Of a stretch of DNA of 64,000 bases, positions 13,189 through 24,721 are shown piece after piece (position 1 is the stretch's first letter; every line of letters begins with the position of its first letter). Under the pieces are notes generated by a model, which saw only the letters and a list, made by a program, of their open reading frames with translations, ran no database searches and was not told where the DNA came from. The stretch is from Paraphysoderma sedebokerense. Its lineage: Eukaryota; Blastocladiomycota; Physodermatomycetes; Physodermatales; Physodermataceae. The stretch is taken from the NCBI GenBank assembly GCA_025602915.1, contig JAHLJZ010000007.1, positions 434,001-498,000 on the forward strand, written 5' to 3'. A program made the translations under genes and the position numbers.

Positions 13189-13710
13189 ATGGTCGCTAAA
13201 CTCGCTATCCTCGCTTCTCTTGTCGCTCTTTCTGCTGCTATGCCCGCTCAGAACGGCGGTTACGGTCAACCAGACAAAGCTGCTTATCCCGAAGTCGCCG
13301 CAACTACTTCTGCTCCGTACGCTGCTCCCACCCCCAACGGCTACGCCGCTCCCGCTCCTGCTACGTCCACTCCCTGCACTAGCGCAACTGTGGCATCCAC
13401 CTCTGCTTACGTCGCTGAAACTCCCTGTCCAGAAGAGCAAAGCACTCAAGCTGCCCCACAAACAACTCCTTGTCCAGAAGAACAAAGTACTCAAGCCGTT
13501 CCCGAAACTACCCCTTGTCCTGATGCTGCCAGCACTGTTCAAGCGTATGGTGCCGAAGCGACTGCTGCTGCATCATATGACGCTCCCCAAGAACAACCAG
13601 CTTATGATGAAAACCTCAACCAACAATCCGTCAGTTCGGCCGGAAGTCATTCATTCTCTTTAGTTTCCATGGCTGGAGCTGGTCTCGTCGCTGCAGGTTT
13701 CTTACTGTAA
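13189..13710 (+). CDS. Secreted GPI-anchored protein with TPCPEEQST repeats
   Basis: This is a single exon of 173 aa. The ATG at 13189 is chosen because it opens a clean signal peptide (MVAKLAILASLVALSAAMPA). The mature protein is Ala/Pro/Thr-rich. A unit of about 15 residues, TTPCPEEQSTQA plus linker, is repeated two to three times (nt about 13420-13550), so cysteines recur at regular spacing as Thr-Pro-Cys-Pro. The C-terminal hydrophobic tail (VSMAGAGLVAAGFLL) after a Ser/His spacer is a GPI signal and resembles the tail of the gene at 11162. The paired cysteines suggest disulfide cross-linking in a wall or cyst coat, which is inference. No enzyme domain is seen. Confidence 0.85.
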   Translation: MVAKLAILASLVALSAAMPAQNGGYGQPDKAAYPEVAATTSAPYAAPTPNGYAAPAPATSTPCTSATVASTSAYVAETPCPEEQSTQAAPQTTPCPEEQSTQAVPETTPCPDAASTVQAYGAEATAAASYDAPQEQPAYDENLNQQSVSSAGSHSFSLVSMAGAGLVAAGFLL

Positions 13711-13849
13711 ACTGCCTTAATTTTAAATGTACATAATACAAGAACTGTAACAATAAAACTGTTTGTAAACTGGATCCAGTATAAAATATTTTCAATTATT
13801 TATCAAATTAAAACCACAACGGTGCTTCACCATCATTATGCGTTCCGGT

Positions 13850-15020
13850 TTAAATTAGCACTCTTCTAATGTGTTCCAGTATCTCTAATCTGATACTTTG
13901 GTATGCATCACCTATACCTGCACCCAACCCTGTGATCAATTTTAAATTCGATATCCCTTGACCTTCAACATCTCCTCTCACTGTTATCAGCGGGATTTTG
14001 GTATACAAAAATCCTAAATCTTCTAATTCCCTTTGATTTTCTGTTATTGGATAGTAAGTAATTTGAACGCGTTCATAATTTGTCACCAAGTCCGGGTTCA
14101 ACGCAAGATATGCAGTCACAATATCAGCGAAATGCTTACGAGAAAATACATCTCCACCATTCCAATTCATCCAGTCTTCCCAAATCATTTGAGATAGCTT
14201 ATCTCCTTTTTTTGTCTGCTTTATGGCTTCATATTCTTCCTCCGAGATCTCAAATCCTTTATCGATGATAAATTGGGAATTGACCAGAAATATCTCGGAT
14301 CCAGAATTGAAAACAATTTGGGAAGCAATTGGATTAATACCTGTATTATAGCCAGACCGGATGACTTTGCCTTCATTCTCAATCCATCCACCCATTAACC
14401 AAATTCTTAACTTTGAGCTGATTTCTGGGTGTTGCTTCAGTGCTTCCGCAATATTCAGTAAGGGGCCTATCGCCACAATAACCAATTTATCATGGGCATT
14501 TTCAGCAGCCATTTTGAAAGCTTTTATCATTTCGGACTGCCCTCCGTTTATTATCAAGTTTTTGAAATTTGTTGATTTCTTTCTGTAAGCACATCCTTGT
14601 AAATTGTATATGGGTTTTTCATTATCTTTGGGATTCGGCACTCCAAATATCTTTCTAGGCCAAAGCGGGTTTAACTCAAATAGCTTTTGAGGATTGTCGG
14701 TTTCAGGATCGTATCCTACTCCAGCGAAAACTGGAACATCAGTTCTGTTGCGGTTGTTCAGTATTGTTTTGACAATCTTTGCCTTTTCTTGTGGGTAATA
14801 ATTCACCGTCGAGATACCGACTATATTGGCGTTTGACCTTGCCACTAACTTTAAATCCAAAGAGTATGGGGAGATTATGAAAAGTCACTATGCCGCAGCA
14901 TGCGACGAATTTTGAAATAATTTTATTTATGCAGATAAGGATAATTACCTCAATAGCAAAAATATCATCAATGTCCCAACCTGCGTCGGTGTCAATCCAT
15001 ATGTCGAGTTGTGTAGACAT
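13850..15020 (-). CDS. Inosine/uridine-preferring nucleoside hydrolase
   Basis: Two exons, 15020-14949 and 14848-13850, join across a 100-nt intron into 356 aa. The N-terminal motif DTDAGWDIDD is the Ca2+- and ribose-binding aspartate cluster of the nucleoside hydrolase family. It is followed by GISTV, FAGVGYDPETD and AIGPLLNIAEAL, all family landmarks, and a C-terminal FADIVTAYLALNPDL segment supplies the late Asp. The enzyme cleaves the N-glycosidic bond of ribonucleosides in purine/pyrimidine salvage. There is no signal peptide, so it is probably cytosolic. It starts 329 bp from the divergent AlkB-family gene and ends tail-to-tail with the GPI gene. Substrate preference cannot be read from the sequence. 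Confidence 0.87.
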
Positions 15021-15349
15021 TTAATGAATACATGAAAAATGTATTTCTTTCAATATTCACCGCCAAATTAACTACGGCCACTTCCAATTGCGTTCAGGCT
15101 GGGCCAAAGAATAATCAATATTGACGTATCTATTCTGGAAGCTAGAGATGATTACAGTAGTAAAAAAAAAAATAAGTGTTATTCTCAAAGAAATACATGT
15201 CTTCTGAAATGATTACAACCCTAGTCTTTGGCCACTCTTCACTCTCCGGACGATATAATATGAATACAATCAGTCACGTGCTTAAATTTTCAGTGTTGGA
15301 ACTTGAATCTCGAAAGGCTGATCAATCTTTATCCATATAGTTTTCAGAA
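15021..15349. promoter_or_regulatory. Divergent promoter region, nucleoside hydrolase / AlkB-like
   Basis: A 329-bp spacer separates two divergent start codons. It is AT-rich, with an A-tract near 15161-15173. No defined motif was recognised. Confidence 0.4.
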
Positions 15350-16464
15350 ATGTCACCGTCTCACATCGCAAATACCATTACACATCCAACAATAGAGAAA
15401 TTGCCGATTGATGGGCTATATTTGATCCATGATTTTCTGTCAGTCAAAGAAGAACAAGAGTTGTTGCAACGATTCAATGAGGCGGAATGGAGTGGGAACG
15501 GCATTGGGTGAGTATCTTCCTACTAATGCCTAATTCTTTTTCTTCATTCTCTTTCTCAATACAGTTGAAGTCACAATTATTGAGAGACTCTGATATCTTG
15601 TACATGCCTGTGCATTTGTATTGATTTCAATTATTTTGGGGCCTCAAATCGTTGATTGACATGTGCTTTCCTCTCTTGCAAATGCTAGGCCAAATCCGGA
15701 GCTGAAAAGGAGGACGCAACAAGTATTTAAATCAATTCTTTGGTATTCAAGTTTGACTATTTGATCTAATCATTCCGCTGTTTTTATTAGTACGGATATA
15801 TTTTCAGTTATCGATATAGGTACTTTTTCGAACTTTTCGGCTGGCGAGTTCACCGGAACCAAGAAGTCTTACAGAGATTCTTTAACAGGCGGATAATGTC
15901 ACATTTGGGGCCACTTCCCGAATACACTGATTATATTATAGTTCGACTGAATGAATTGAATGTACCATCAGATTCTGTGTCGTTTGACAGTCTGATCGTT
16001 AACGAGTATAGGCCTGGGCAAGGTAAAAATTTCATCGGAATCAGAATTCACTAATTTTCGTAAAGGATTATTAACTGATATATTTTTATTAGGAATCATG
16101 TAAGTTGACAACCGTTTTTCGAAAAATGGGGGGAGATTTTTGTTTTTTAATCAATAATTTTAAATACAGGCCCCATTGCGACGCTCCTTCCATATTCGGC
16201 CCCGTCATTCTATCTTTATCCCTTCTCTCGCCTTGTCTAATGTCATTCGATCATACGAATGATACCACTCTTCCCCGCCAAGATGTTTACCTTCCTCCGC
16301 GGTCATTATTAGTTATGACTGGGTCGGGTAGATTTGACTACAAACATTCGATATCGAAGGATCTAACTGAATCGTGGAACGGAAAAGAATTTCTTAGGGA
16401 TACTAGAGTTAGTTTAACATTTAGATCTGTGGTAGATAAAGATGCAGTGGCCTGTGGGAAATAA
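15350..16464 (+). CDS. AlkB-family 2-oxoglutarate/Fe(II) dioxygenase
   Basis: Exons 15350-15507, 15689-15722, 15791-16022, 16093-16099 and 16170-16464 sum to 726 nt (241 aa). The product has the ALKBH signature order: QYGYIF, then VNEYRPGQGIMPHCDAPS carrying the iron-binding His and Asp (HxD), then LPPRSLLVMTG, a second His in YKHSI, and the 2-oxoglutarate-binding Arg in RVSLTFRSV. It is closest in pattern to ALKBH6/ALKBH8-type single-domain proteins, and there is no fused methyltransferase. Such enzymes demethylate or hydroxylate nucleic acid bases (tRNA or alkylated DNA/RNA) or protein. The fourth exon is only seven nucleotides yet is required to keep the GIMPH motif. The precise paralogue is uncertain. 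Confidence 0.85.
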
Positions 16465-16673
16465 GAAGTGACTTAAATTTCAATGAATGTAAAATGTCGA
16501 CTTTGACCAAGGATTGTCTACCAAAGACATTGACCCAAGTTCTTCTCAGTGAGAATATTTCTTCATCCTTTAAAAACAGTTTATTTGAAAAGTTAATCCT
16601 ACAATACTTTTCATTCTAAAATTAATATTCTTATTGTACTATCTCTATTTTGCTAATCAACATGTCTAAAACT

Positions 16674-18320
16674 CTAACCAGCACGAGGCAAAGCATCGAC
16701 GGTAATATATTCAATAATCCAGCTAACTGGGAGGAGTTTGCAGTAGTATTTACCAGCAAAGTCATTGTTGCGAGCTAAAATACAAAATGAAATTAGAATT
16801 CATGAATACCGCTAAACCAGATGAACAAATGTAATTCTTACCTCCAGCTTTGCTGTAAAGTGCGGGACTCTTTACGACTAATACCTTCTTGCCGTCTTTC
16901 GTTGTGTTAGTGAGTTTCAAACCTGAAGTAACCCAGCTGAATCCATTTCCGAGGACTTCGTCTTCTTTTTCAATTTCGAGCTTAGCGCCGCTCTTTTCAT
17001 AACGTTCCAATTGCTCTTTGGTTACCATCTGTTTAGCCAAAGTGTAGGCCATACTGTTCATAGTTCCACAGATATCAGTTTGATGTTTGAAAGTTTTACC
17101 ATCGAATTTGGCATCGACCAATTGCAATACGGCATCTCTGGAAGCAGTTTTACAAGCGATAGTATTGGGACCTTCGTGACTCCAACCGGCATCGATCGTA
17201 CCAGTAGCGGTGTCATAAGAAAGTTGTTGAGTCAATTCGATATTGATTTGTTTAGTTTCGCTTGAAGCAGATTTAATTGTGGGTTTAGATTGGGCAAAAG
17301 AGAAAGTGCTGTCGTAGGTAACGGTGTTAAGGGTAACGGTGTATCCATCAAGACCAGAGAGAACTTGACGTTGAGTTTGTTCGCACCAGCTGCTTGACTT
17401 TTGATCAGCTTTGTATGCTTCGAGGTGACCTTTGATCAAAGGACGAGTGGACGAGATTGAGTCGGTGAGGATGCTGGCAGCATTGTTGAAGGAGCCGGTT
17501 TCGGGTGCGGCAGAGTTTACAGCGATGAAAGCAGCAGTCACTTTGGCGATGGCATTGTAGGCCGATTGAAGATCAATTTCGGGGTAGAGGTCGAATTGGT
17601 TGAATCCACCGGCGATGCTTGGTTTTGCGCAGAATTGCGAATGAGTGACTTGCTATAAGAGTGAATTCAAAGGGTACATGGTCAGATTGATCAAATAAAT
17701 AATTACAGATCAAACACTAAGGGAATGGTTACCTTTAAAATAACGACGGGTTTAGTGACGGCAGCAGTTTGGACTCCGACTTGTTTTTCCAATTCCACGA
17801 AGGACTCAAATTCTTTAGCAATCTTATGCATTTTTGTCAAACCATCCAATTCACCACCGACAGTCAACACAGGTACCTCATACTTTGGTAAATCACCTCT
17901 GCTCAAAAAGCTAGCCCAAAGGACCAACCCCCCGAAATCTTTTGCAACCATACGACCCATGACACCACCCAAAGAATGTCCGCCCAAAATGATATCTTTG
18001 TTCTTGAAAGTTGTGTTGAAATTCTTGTTCACTCCATTGAGGACATTGCTGATCGCCGAGCGCAGAGTTATTGGATCGGGAACATTGAAAAATTTTTGAG
18101 ATGTGATACCGGCGTACAAGGAAACTTGGAGTTCTGTGGCTTTGGACTGGACAGTTTTGACAATGTCTGTGTAATTTTCGGGGGCAACGTTAGCGCCGGG
18201 TACAAGGATGAAGAGTTTCTTGGGGAAGGATGGATTTACAGCCGGCTGAGGGAGAATGAGGTCAGCCGAAGCGAGGTACACAAGGGTGCATGCAAGTTGA
18301 AGGAGGAATAATGACTTCAT
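16674..18320 (-). CDS. Secreted alpha/beta-hydrolase (lipase/esterase-like)
   Basis: Exons 18320-17733, 17652-16842 and 16774-16674 close into 1500 nt (499 aa). A signal peptide (MKSLFLLQLACTLVYLASA) precedes FILVPGANV. The nucleophile elbow GHSLGG is near residue 114. VPVLTVGGELDGLT probably supplies the acidic residue, and THSQFC just after the first intron may hold the catalytic His. The region after about residue 230 is a family-specific C-terminal extension with several cysteines. The 5' flank has an AT-rich TATA-like stretch about 45 nt upstream. This is likely an extracellular serine hydrolase for nutrient use. The substrate is unknown and I do not recognise a named subfamily. Confidence 0.8.
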
Positions 18321-19366
18321 GATTTATGTTTTACGAGGACAGGTCCAAGGGAGAGAAGCAGACTTTATTTAACGTTTTTCTGAGAATAACAATTACAAAT
18401 CGACTCCGATGGGAGAATGAGGAGCGCCGGCGAGTTTGCCGTCGACTAACAGTTAGATTTTAGACTAGTGATATCTATTAAAAGGGCATTGATGGCGGAT
18501 GTCGCGGAATGAGCGGGAAAGGACTGGCGGCCCACTTTTCATAATGGAACGCGTTCAATTTGGTTTTGCTTCCTCGCCAGAAATATGGGCGAACGTCAAC
18601 GTTGACTTTGCTAACGCTTATTGATATCGAAATTTGTACTGTTGTATGGATTGTGATTGTGAATGTGCATGATGTTTATATTTCTGTTTCGCCTTCATCG
18701 CATCCATGGTTAAAGCATCACGTATGCTCGATTGAAATGATCGTAAATTGAATATCGAGTTTGATGTCATTTGGGAACGAGAAATCCAACCCCAAAATAC
18801 CATTCTTAACCTCATTATGTCTCAATAATTGTAATACAATTGGTGATCAATCCTTGGCACGGTCTTCCCGCTATGCTGGCGTGCTGTTCTGTCGGTTCTA
18901 ATCGAAGGGACATAGCTTTGTTGATTGTGGCAATCGTGGTGTCTGGGCTGTACTGCGGGTGTATCAAAGCAGTGGCCAAAAGATCAACCGACATTTTATG
19001 GCGTTATTCACCGAATTTTGATGATTCCGCAGCCGAAATCTGATTCTTGGTCGTTTGGGGGCGATTACGCCATAATCAACTTATTTGTTGCAATTCTAAA
19101 AGTCTTGTGAGAGAGCTGTTAATCATCGGACGAAATATTTCCCGAGCTCATACCACCTCTTAGGTTCCGGTACGATTGCGCCAAGCAGGCGGCGAACAGC
19201 TGTCGCCCCACAATCAATATTGGTTTGAGCATGAACATTATTTGATTTATTACTTCTGGAAAAGCCCATATTCAGGGGGATTAGTATACCAACACAGAAT
19301 GTTCCACCAAGCTAATCTTGTGATAATGGATATATACAAATTGCTACTGATTGATTCTGTTACCCG
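18321..19366. other. 1 kb intergenic region
   Basis: This is the upstream flank of the secreted hydrolase and the 3' flank of the DUF2408-like gene. It holds a perfect 12-bp palindrome (GTCAACGTTGAC) at 18595-18606 and only short open frames (62-67 codons) with no recognisable domain. Confidence 0.45.
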
Positions 19367-21042
19367 TTAATACGAGCCGAATTCGCAACTATATTTCAAG
19401 TCAAACAACAAGTCATAGCACTCGTTCAAAAGAGAATGCAATGCAGCTTGTCCTGGCAACTTTTCACCATCCATCTGAAATTCACCGTCCCGTCGAAGAT
19501 CATCTGTGGAATTAGGAAAAAAGAGTTGACGTCAGCATTTATCAAAATGAGTGGCGACTGGTATTAGTAAAGCTTACCGTAACAGTTCAGCGTTTTACCA
19601 ATTTGGTTCAACTCTTCATGAGACACGTTGTTCATACGTTGTAAAAGCATCAAGATTTTACGAATAGAGAGTAAGTCGTATTGTAGAGTCTCAAGAGCCG
19701 GATGAATTGGTTCAAGAGTACATTGGAGGCGATAAAGAGTGCGATGGCATTGATGAAAAAGAGTATGAAGCACGCCTGATGAAAGTGAACACGAATGTCA
19801 ATTTTTGTAAGCCAGGCACAAAACGGAAGAAGAACGCTTACCTTGACCCTTGGGAATGTTTCCGTTGACTGGTTTGCCAAATATACCATTGTCTCTGCTT
19901 TCTTCAATCTTCAGCAAAGTACGATGAAAAGGAGCCAAATCACCCCAGGTTACGTTCCATCTGTTGTTCAACATTTCTTCCAACTTTGCTTTGACGCCAC
20001 ATAACTCGTTGAAAACACTGCTCAAACTTTCATCCACTTCATCCTTCTTGACCGTCAATGCACTTATTCGTTCATACGCTGATTCGAGTGTTCCAATGAG
20101 GACGGCTTGGCCAGGCAAAATCGTACCGTCGGCTGAAACGAAGGAGCCGTTTTGTCGTTTTGAATCAATGGATCGTAGGGACGCTTGAAGTATTTGTAGT
20201 TCGGGGATGGTAAGATTGGTCGAGTTGGGAGATGAAAGTTTGTGATATATTTCCACTAATTCCTGATGAACGGGCTCCAGTTCCGATGCAATGTTTTCGG
20301 ACTCGATGAGTAATCTTTCGGCGACTTTGTCTAATACGGAAGAATTAAGAGGTATCGCTCGTTAGATGTGAAATTCTAGTTGTGATTAAGAACACGAAAA
20401 CTTACAAGCTCTGTTTAATTTACTGCTCAGAACAGCCTGTCCTTTTGGCACGACTTTGTCGTCTTTCAATCTGAAGGCTCCATCCTTGAAATGTTCATTT
20501 TCAATTTCTCTTAACCTGACTTGGTATTTATGGATATCTTCTACCGTGAAGGCGTTGAGTTGTGCCAACTCGTTCAAGCCTTTTGTGATGGTGATCAACT
20601 GGTTGTATACTTTGCTCAATTCCGGAGCAATTTTGTCAAGATAAATGTAGCAGTCCAATATGATGTAATGAATTTCATCAAAAAGGGACTCAATGTACTT
20701 TGAAGTGAGAGAGTTCCCTGTTTATCCATTCAGAAACACAAAAATAATTAGACCGCTGTCCATAGCAAGAAAAGAGGAGTACGAAGTAGGGCCAAACTTA
20801 CATCCTTTCCAACTGTCCTGGTCGCAGCTCTGGATGAAGTCCAGGTAAATCTGGCCGCATTTTTCAGCGTAGTTTGCGATTTCTGGGAAACTGTACGTAG
20901 TAGTCTTTTTCAATTCGACCAGATTGTGTTTCATTTCGAGGAGTCTGTTGTAGACGTTCAATTCGTCAGCGGACAATAGTTTTGGACTGAACTTTACTGG
21001 GGCCGCGGGTGTTGGGGCCTTGAGCGTGGAGAGGAGTGTCAT
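19367..21042 (-). CDS. DUF2408-like fungal protein with repeated PxGQ modules
   Basis: Five exons run from the ATG at 21042 (first exon ends 20802) to the TAA at 19367-19369. The protein is all-helical and built from repeated modules ending in a signature of type (D/N)G-x-F, about ten residues, P-x-GQ, then a Leu-rich helix. Examples are DGAFRLKDDKVVPKGQAVL, NGSFVSADGTILPGQAVL, NGIFGKPVNGNIPKGQGVL and DGEFQMDGEKLPGQAAL. A degenerate module may precede them. The pattern recalls fungal DUF2408 proteins, whose function is not established; that assignment is from memory. No signal peptide or membrane segment is seen. A TATATAT stretch lies at 21123-21129, about 80 nt upstream. Confidence 0.75.
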
Positions 21043-21836
21043 TTTTCAAACTTGGGTTTGTCTTGTCGAGAGGATAGTACTTGTATCGAGGGAAGAATGT
21101 TTCGATAGATTGAGTGCTGAGATATATATCAAAAGTTGTTCTTGTGTCTGATGTCTTGGGTGTCTGGAGTGGACGCGATCACTGTGCCTTTTTAACGACG
21201 GCCGGCCGGGCGTGGCTGAAGATCGCGTCATAATATGGAGGAATGAGTCAGCGTGATCCATCCTGATTCCCTCTCTCACCTCTGACTTCATTTCGACGCA
21301 TCTTGCTCTGCAACAGGAATTCCACTATATCCACGATGTTCACAAGGATCTGGTGCGACTATCAGAGAGTGGCGGCTTAGGAGTGGTGTCTGAAATAGTT
21401 CGTTGTCATGAATTCGCAACAATAGTCTTGGTCCTTCGTGAGTCTCGACAAGTCCCTTGACATTGCTATCCAAGTTCGGTACTGCGCGTCACTCCTTATA
21501 ATTGTCCACTGTTGTATAAACTTACGTCTTCAGTGACAATGAAAATGAGGATATCCCTGAACTAATCCTCAAAATCAATGTTATCATCTTGGAAACGGCC
21601 ATACAGCCCACACTGATAACACATTATCCAGTTGTACAAACCCCTGGGACCACATTGACATCTCATAATTAGATTAAGAATTTGAATTGTTGTTTCGCAT
21701 TGGTCAATTTTACGAAATGAATGGATTCAATGAAATGTTTAAATATTTACACGAAAAGGGTCCACAGAAGCCACCGACACCACGCCCGATGATCGATCCG
21801 TCTACTATCCTCATCAAAACTCTAATTTTCAAATAA
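21043..21836. other. 0.8 kb intergenic region
   Basis: This is the promoter side of the DUF2408-like gene and the 3' flank of NUF2. It holds a TATA-like run at 21123-21129 and a GC-rich ccggccgggcg patch near 21200. Short open frames here carry no recognisable domain. Confidence 0.4.
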
Positions 21837-23996
21837 TTACACTCTTATTCCATTCCTTTCTCCTAATCCTAGACTTTGTACCAACTCGTGCATGTAGCAT
21901 TCAACTTGTGCTTGCAATTGAGCATAGTCGGACTGCACGTTTGATAGTTCAGTGTCCATATGCTTCTTGAGATCGGTGATCTAAGATAGTGATATTGAAA
22001 ATTGGTAAACCAAAAGGTCAGATTAATTAATAAAATCGCAAGGTAGACGGGTGAGAATGGCTGGCTGCGTCAAGGCCATTTCAAAATCTCATGTGAATTG
22101 AAAAACACCGACAAACCGTACCTTTTGTTCAATGTCCTCCACGATTCTCTTATTTTCATCAATCCTCATCTGCACATTGCTTCTTTCAACTGCAATCACA
22201 TTGTACTCTTCTCTTAGCTTAGCCAACTTCAATTCTGCGGCTTCTCGTTTCATGGATTGTTGCTTTTGCAGTCGCGCCATCTTGTCGAGCGCAGTGTTGA
22301 GTTGCCGTGTGAGTTGCTACGATGCATAAATTATGGTGTACCAATTCAACGCGGGTTAAAAGGCCGTTTAGATAAGAGATGGATAAACGACGTCAGCGGT
22401 CGGTGGAAAGGCAGTTGACGCGATGGTACATTGAATCACAAGAGAATCCTACCTGTTCCTTGATAGTCAACTCTCTTAATTCAGCCTGCTTTTTATCAAT
22501 CAATTCCTTTTCTGAGAAAACTTTGCTTGATTCCTCTTGTGACCTTTTAAGTTCGTTCTGACATTCATCCATTAATTTGATACATTGTGATACGTCCTAA
22601 TGTAAATTCGTGACCATGTCGATACGAAGAGGAAAAAAAAAGGCAAAAGCGGATGTAAGGTTGGACTTAGCAAGTGATACAAGGCATCATATTCGCAGGA
22701 TGAAAAGAGTATACGGGAACGTTACTAACCCCTTCAATTAAATTCATGAAATCTAGTTTTTGCTGTAGATCTCTAGTTTTCTTTTCCATATTCACGATAT
22801 TGGATTTTTCAGTGTGAATATTCTGGTTCTGTTCAGCGATGACCTGTTGCATGGATGTGTGAATGAATAGGATGAAGACTGATAAAGAGGCAAAGGAATG
22901 GCTCCCGGGCATACCTGTTTAAGCTGTTCAGGGGAATAGACCAATCTGCTTTTCAATTTTGAGCATTCTTGTTTACAATTGTTGAGCAAGAATTGGGTGT
23001 TTGTCTGATACAACCACAACCGATATGAATAGTTTGCCGTCAGGTGGAGGTAATAAGGATGTGCTAACGCGATTGGACCAAAGGAGACAAACCATCTGAT
23101 CCATCAAGTCATTTCTCTGCTGCTTCAATTCTTCAACTTCATTCACTAAATCCGACTGCAATTTTCCTTTTGCTTGTAATTCATTCGATAGTCTCTCATT
23201 CAGTTCTGTCGCTTCTTTGATGGCTGGTTCTTCGGATGCACGCTGAGCTTGAAGATTGCTCAATTGTTCGGTCATCTCCGCATGTTTCTGATCAAGCAGT
23301 TGTCGCTGCTCGACAATTTCTTCCTATTTGATGTTACCAGATAAGTTGTAGGTCACTTCAGAGAAAAGCAACAGTAATAGAGTATGCCATACTGATTTTT
23401 GAGTGTATTGGTCATAAATTGCCATCTGCTCCTCCCTGAACTTGGCAAAGTTGATGACCGCACTCAGAATTCGACGAACTCTGGGGGGCTCAGGTTTCAA
23501 GACATCTCGAAGGCTGAAATCATCTATTCCAACCTCTGTCATAAGTTTGAGACTATAATTAAAGAACCAAAGTCAATAATACGTCTTATATCGTGGCATT
23601 CAAAGTTTGTTTTGGCCAATCTGCGACAACAACAAAAGTTTCAGGACTTCGACTTTGAGCCTCAATGTTTGCCGAAACACTTGAAGAAGTAAAAGGCTTT
23701 GGGGTGAAGAATACATACACATGTTTTGCAAAGTTGAACAACACAACGCTTTCCATATGAATGTCGGGAAACTCCACGACTTCCATCACTTGAAAATTTG
23801 GTTGTTCCAAGTGTTCGCGTGTAATTCCCATGAATGCTTCCAAGAAGGTTTCATAGATGACTTGGATTCTGGCAGGTGTGGGTTTATTGAGGTCTTCCTC
23901 TGTGACCGGGATAGACAGATCGTTCATACATTGTATGATTTCTGCCGGTTTGAGCTGAGGGAAGGAGTAGGCTTTTTTGTGGGCTGCGTACGACAT
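21837..23996 (-). CDS. NUF2: Kinetochore protein Nuf2 (NDC80 complex)
   Basis: A multi-exon gene runs from the ATG at 23996 (MSYAAHKKAYSFPQL) to the TAA at 21837-21839. The N-terminal calponin-homology domain is unmistakable: KPTPARIQVIYETFLEAFMG, REHLEQPNFQ, FPDIH, and after the first intron VGIDDFSLRDVLKPEPPRVR with LSAVINFAKFREEQ. The remainder is coiled coil spread over about seven short exons, ending near GLGERNGIRV. Nuf2 pairs with Ndc80 to bind microtubules at the outer kinetochore and is essential for chromosome segregation. The 725-bp upstream region, shared with the PH-domain gene, contains GGCGCG E2F/MCB-like cores. The small internal exon edges were not all fixed. Confidence 0.93.
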
Positions 23997-24721
23997 GCTG
24001 GGAGTCTTTGGGCTCAACAGGCGGGGACAGAGGAGGCGGGTAGACTAGAGAGGGACCGAAAAGAGAGGGAGGGAATTCGGGGGATGCAAAGATGCAAAAG
24101 ATGTGCTTTCTCTCTGTTCAATACTATATCGATGTCGGAAGAGAGTTGAGCTGGAGCGAGGGAGGAAAGAGGGAACGCAACAAGTACCGACATCTCGGCG
24201 CGCATTCCCTCCTTGATACACTCCGCTCTATCAATTATCATACAGTTATGGCTACACACATTATGATATTGTATATATATGGTGGTCAATATACAAACTG
24301 ATTCAGAATGTCAACAACATGTATTACGAACAGATGCTAATCAAATGCATGCTATTGTGAAGGCAAGTCACGTGACAACTGATTTTGCTTCCCATTTTGG
24401 ATCCATCGTCATAGCCATTACCACATCCAGACAGAATTCAGATACAAACCGAGAGATTCCACCTTGCATCAAAAGTCAACAGTGGAAAGCAGTGAGAATT
24501 CCGATAGATCGTACACAGTGAATGTAGGTATCAATAGTGCGATGAAGACCCATTCAGTATTATCCTTGCATTTTTCTTGTCTGGCGCGTCTTTCCCTCGT
24601 TCCCTCTCTCCGTTGAAATGCTGACTCTTTCTCCTCACCACAATCACTCCTGGAACCACCTCTTCGATTGTCGTATCTACACAGCCCATTTGCTACAGAC
24701 AGCATTCGAATTCACACCAAA
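23997..24721. promoter_or_regulatory. NUF2: Bidirectional promoter region, NUF2 / PH-domain gene
   Basis: A 725-bp spacer lies between divergent starts. It carries two GGCGCG cores (24197-24203 and 24583-24589) resembling E2F/MCB cell-cycle elements, and purine- or pyrimidine-rich tracts near each gene (about 24020-24080 and 24550-24610). Confidence 0.4.

Noticed and set aside
13159-13542. 127-codon minus-strand frame opposite the second GPI gene
   Set aside because: Composition mirrors the Ala/Pro/Ser codons of the sense gene. The sense strand has signal peptide, GPI tail and TATA box.
18595-18606. 12-bp perfect palindrome GTCAACGTTGAC
   Set aside because: It could be a dimeric factor site, but a single copy without context is close to chance expectation in 64 kb.
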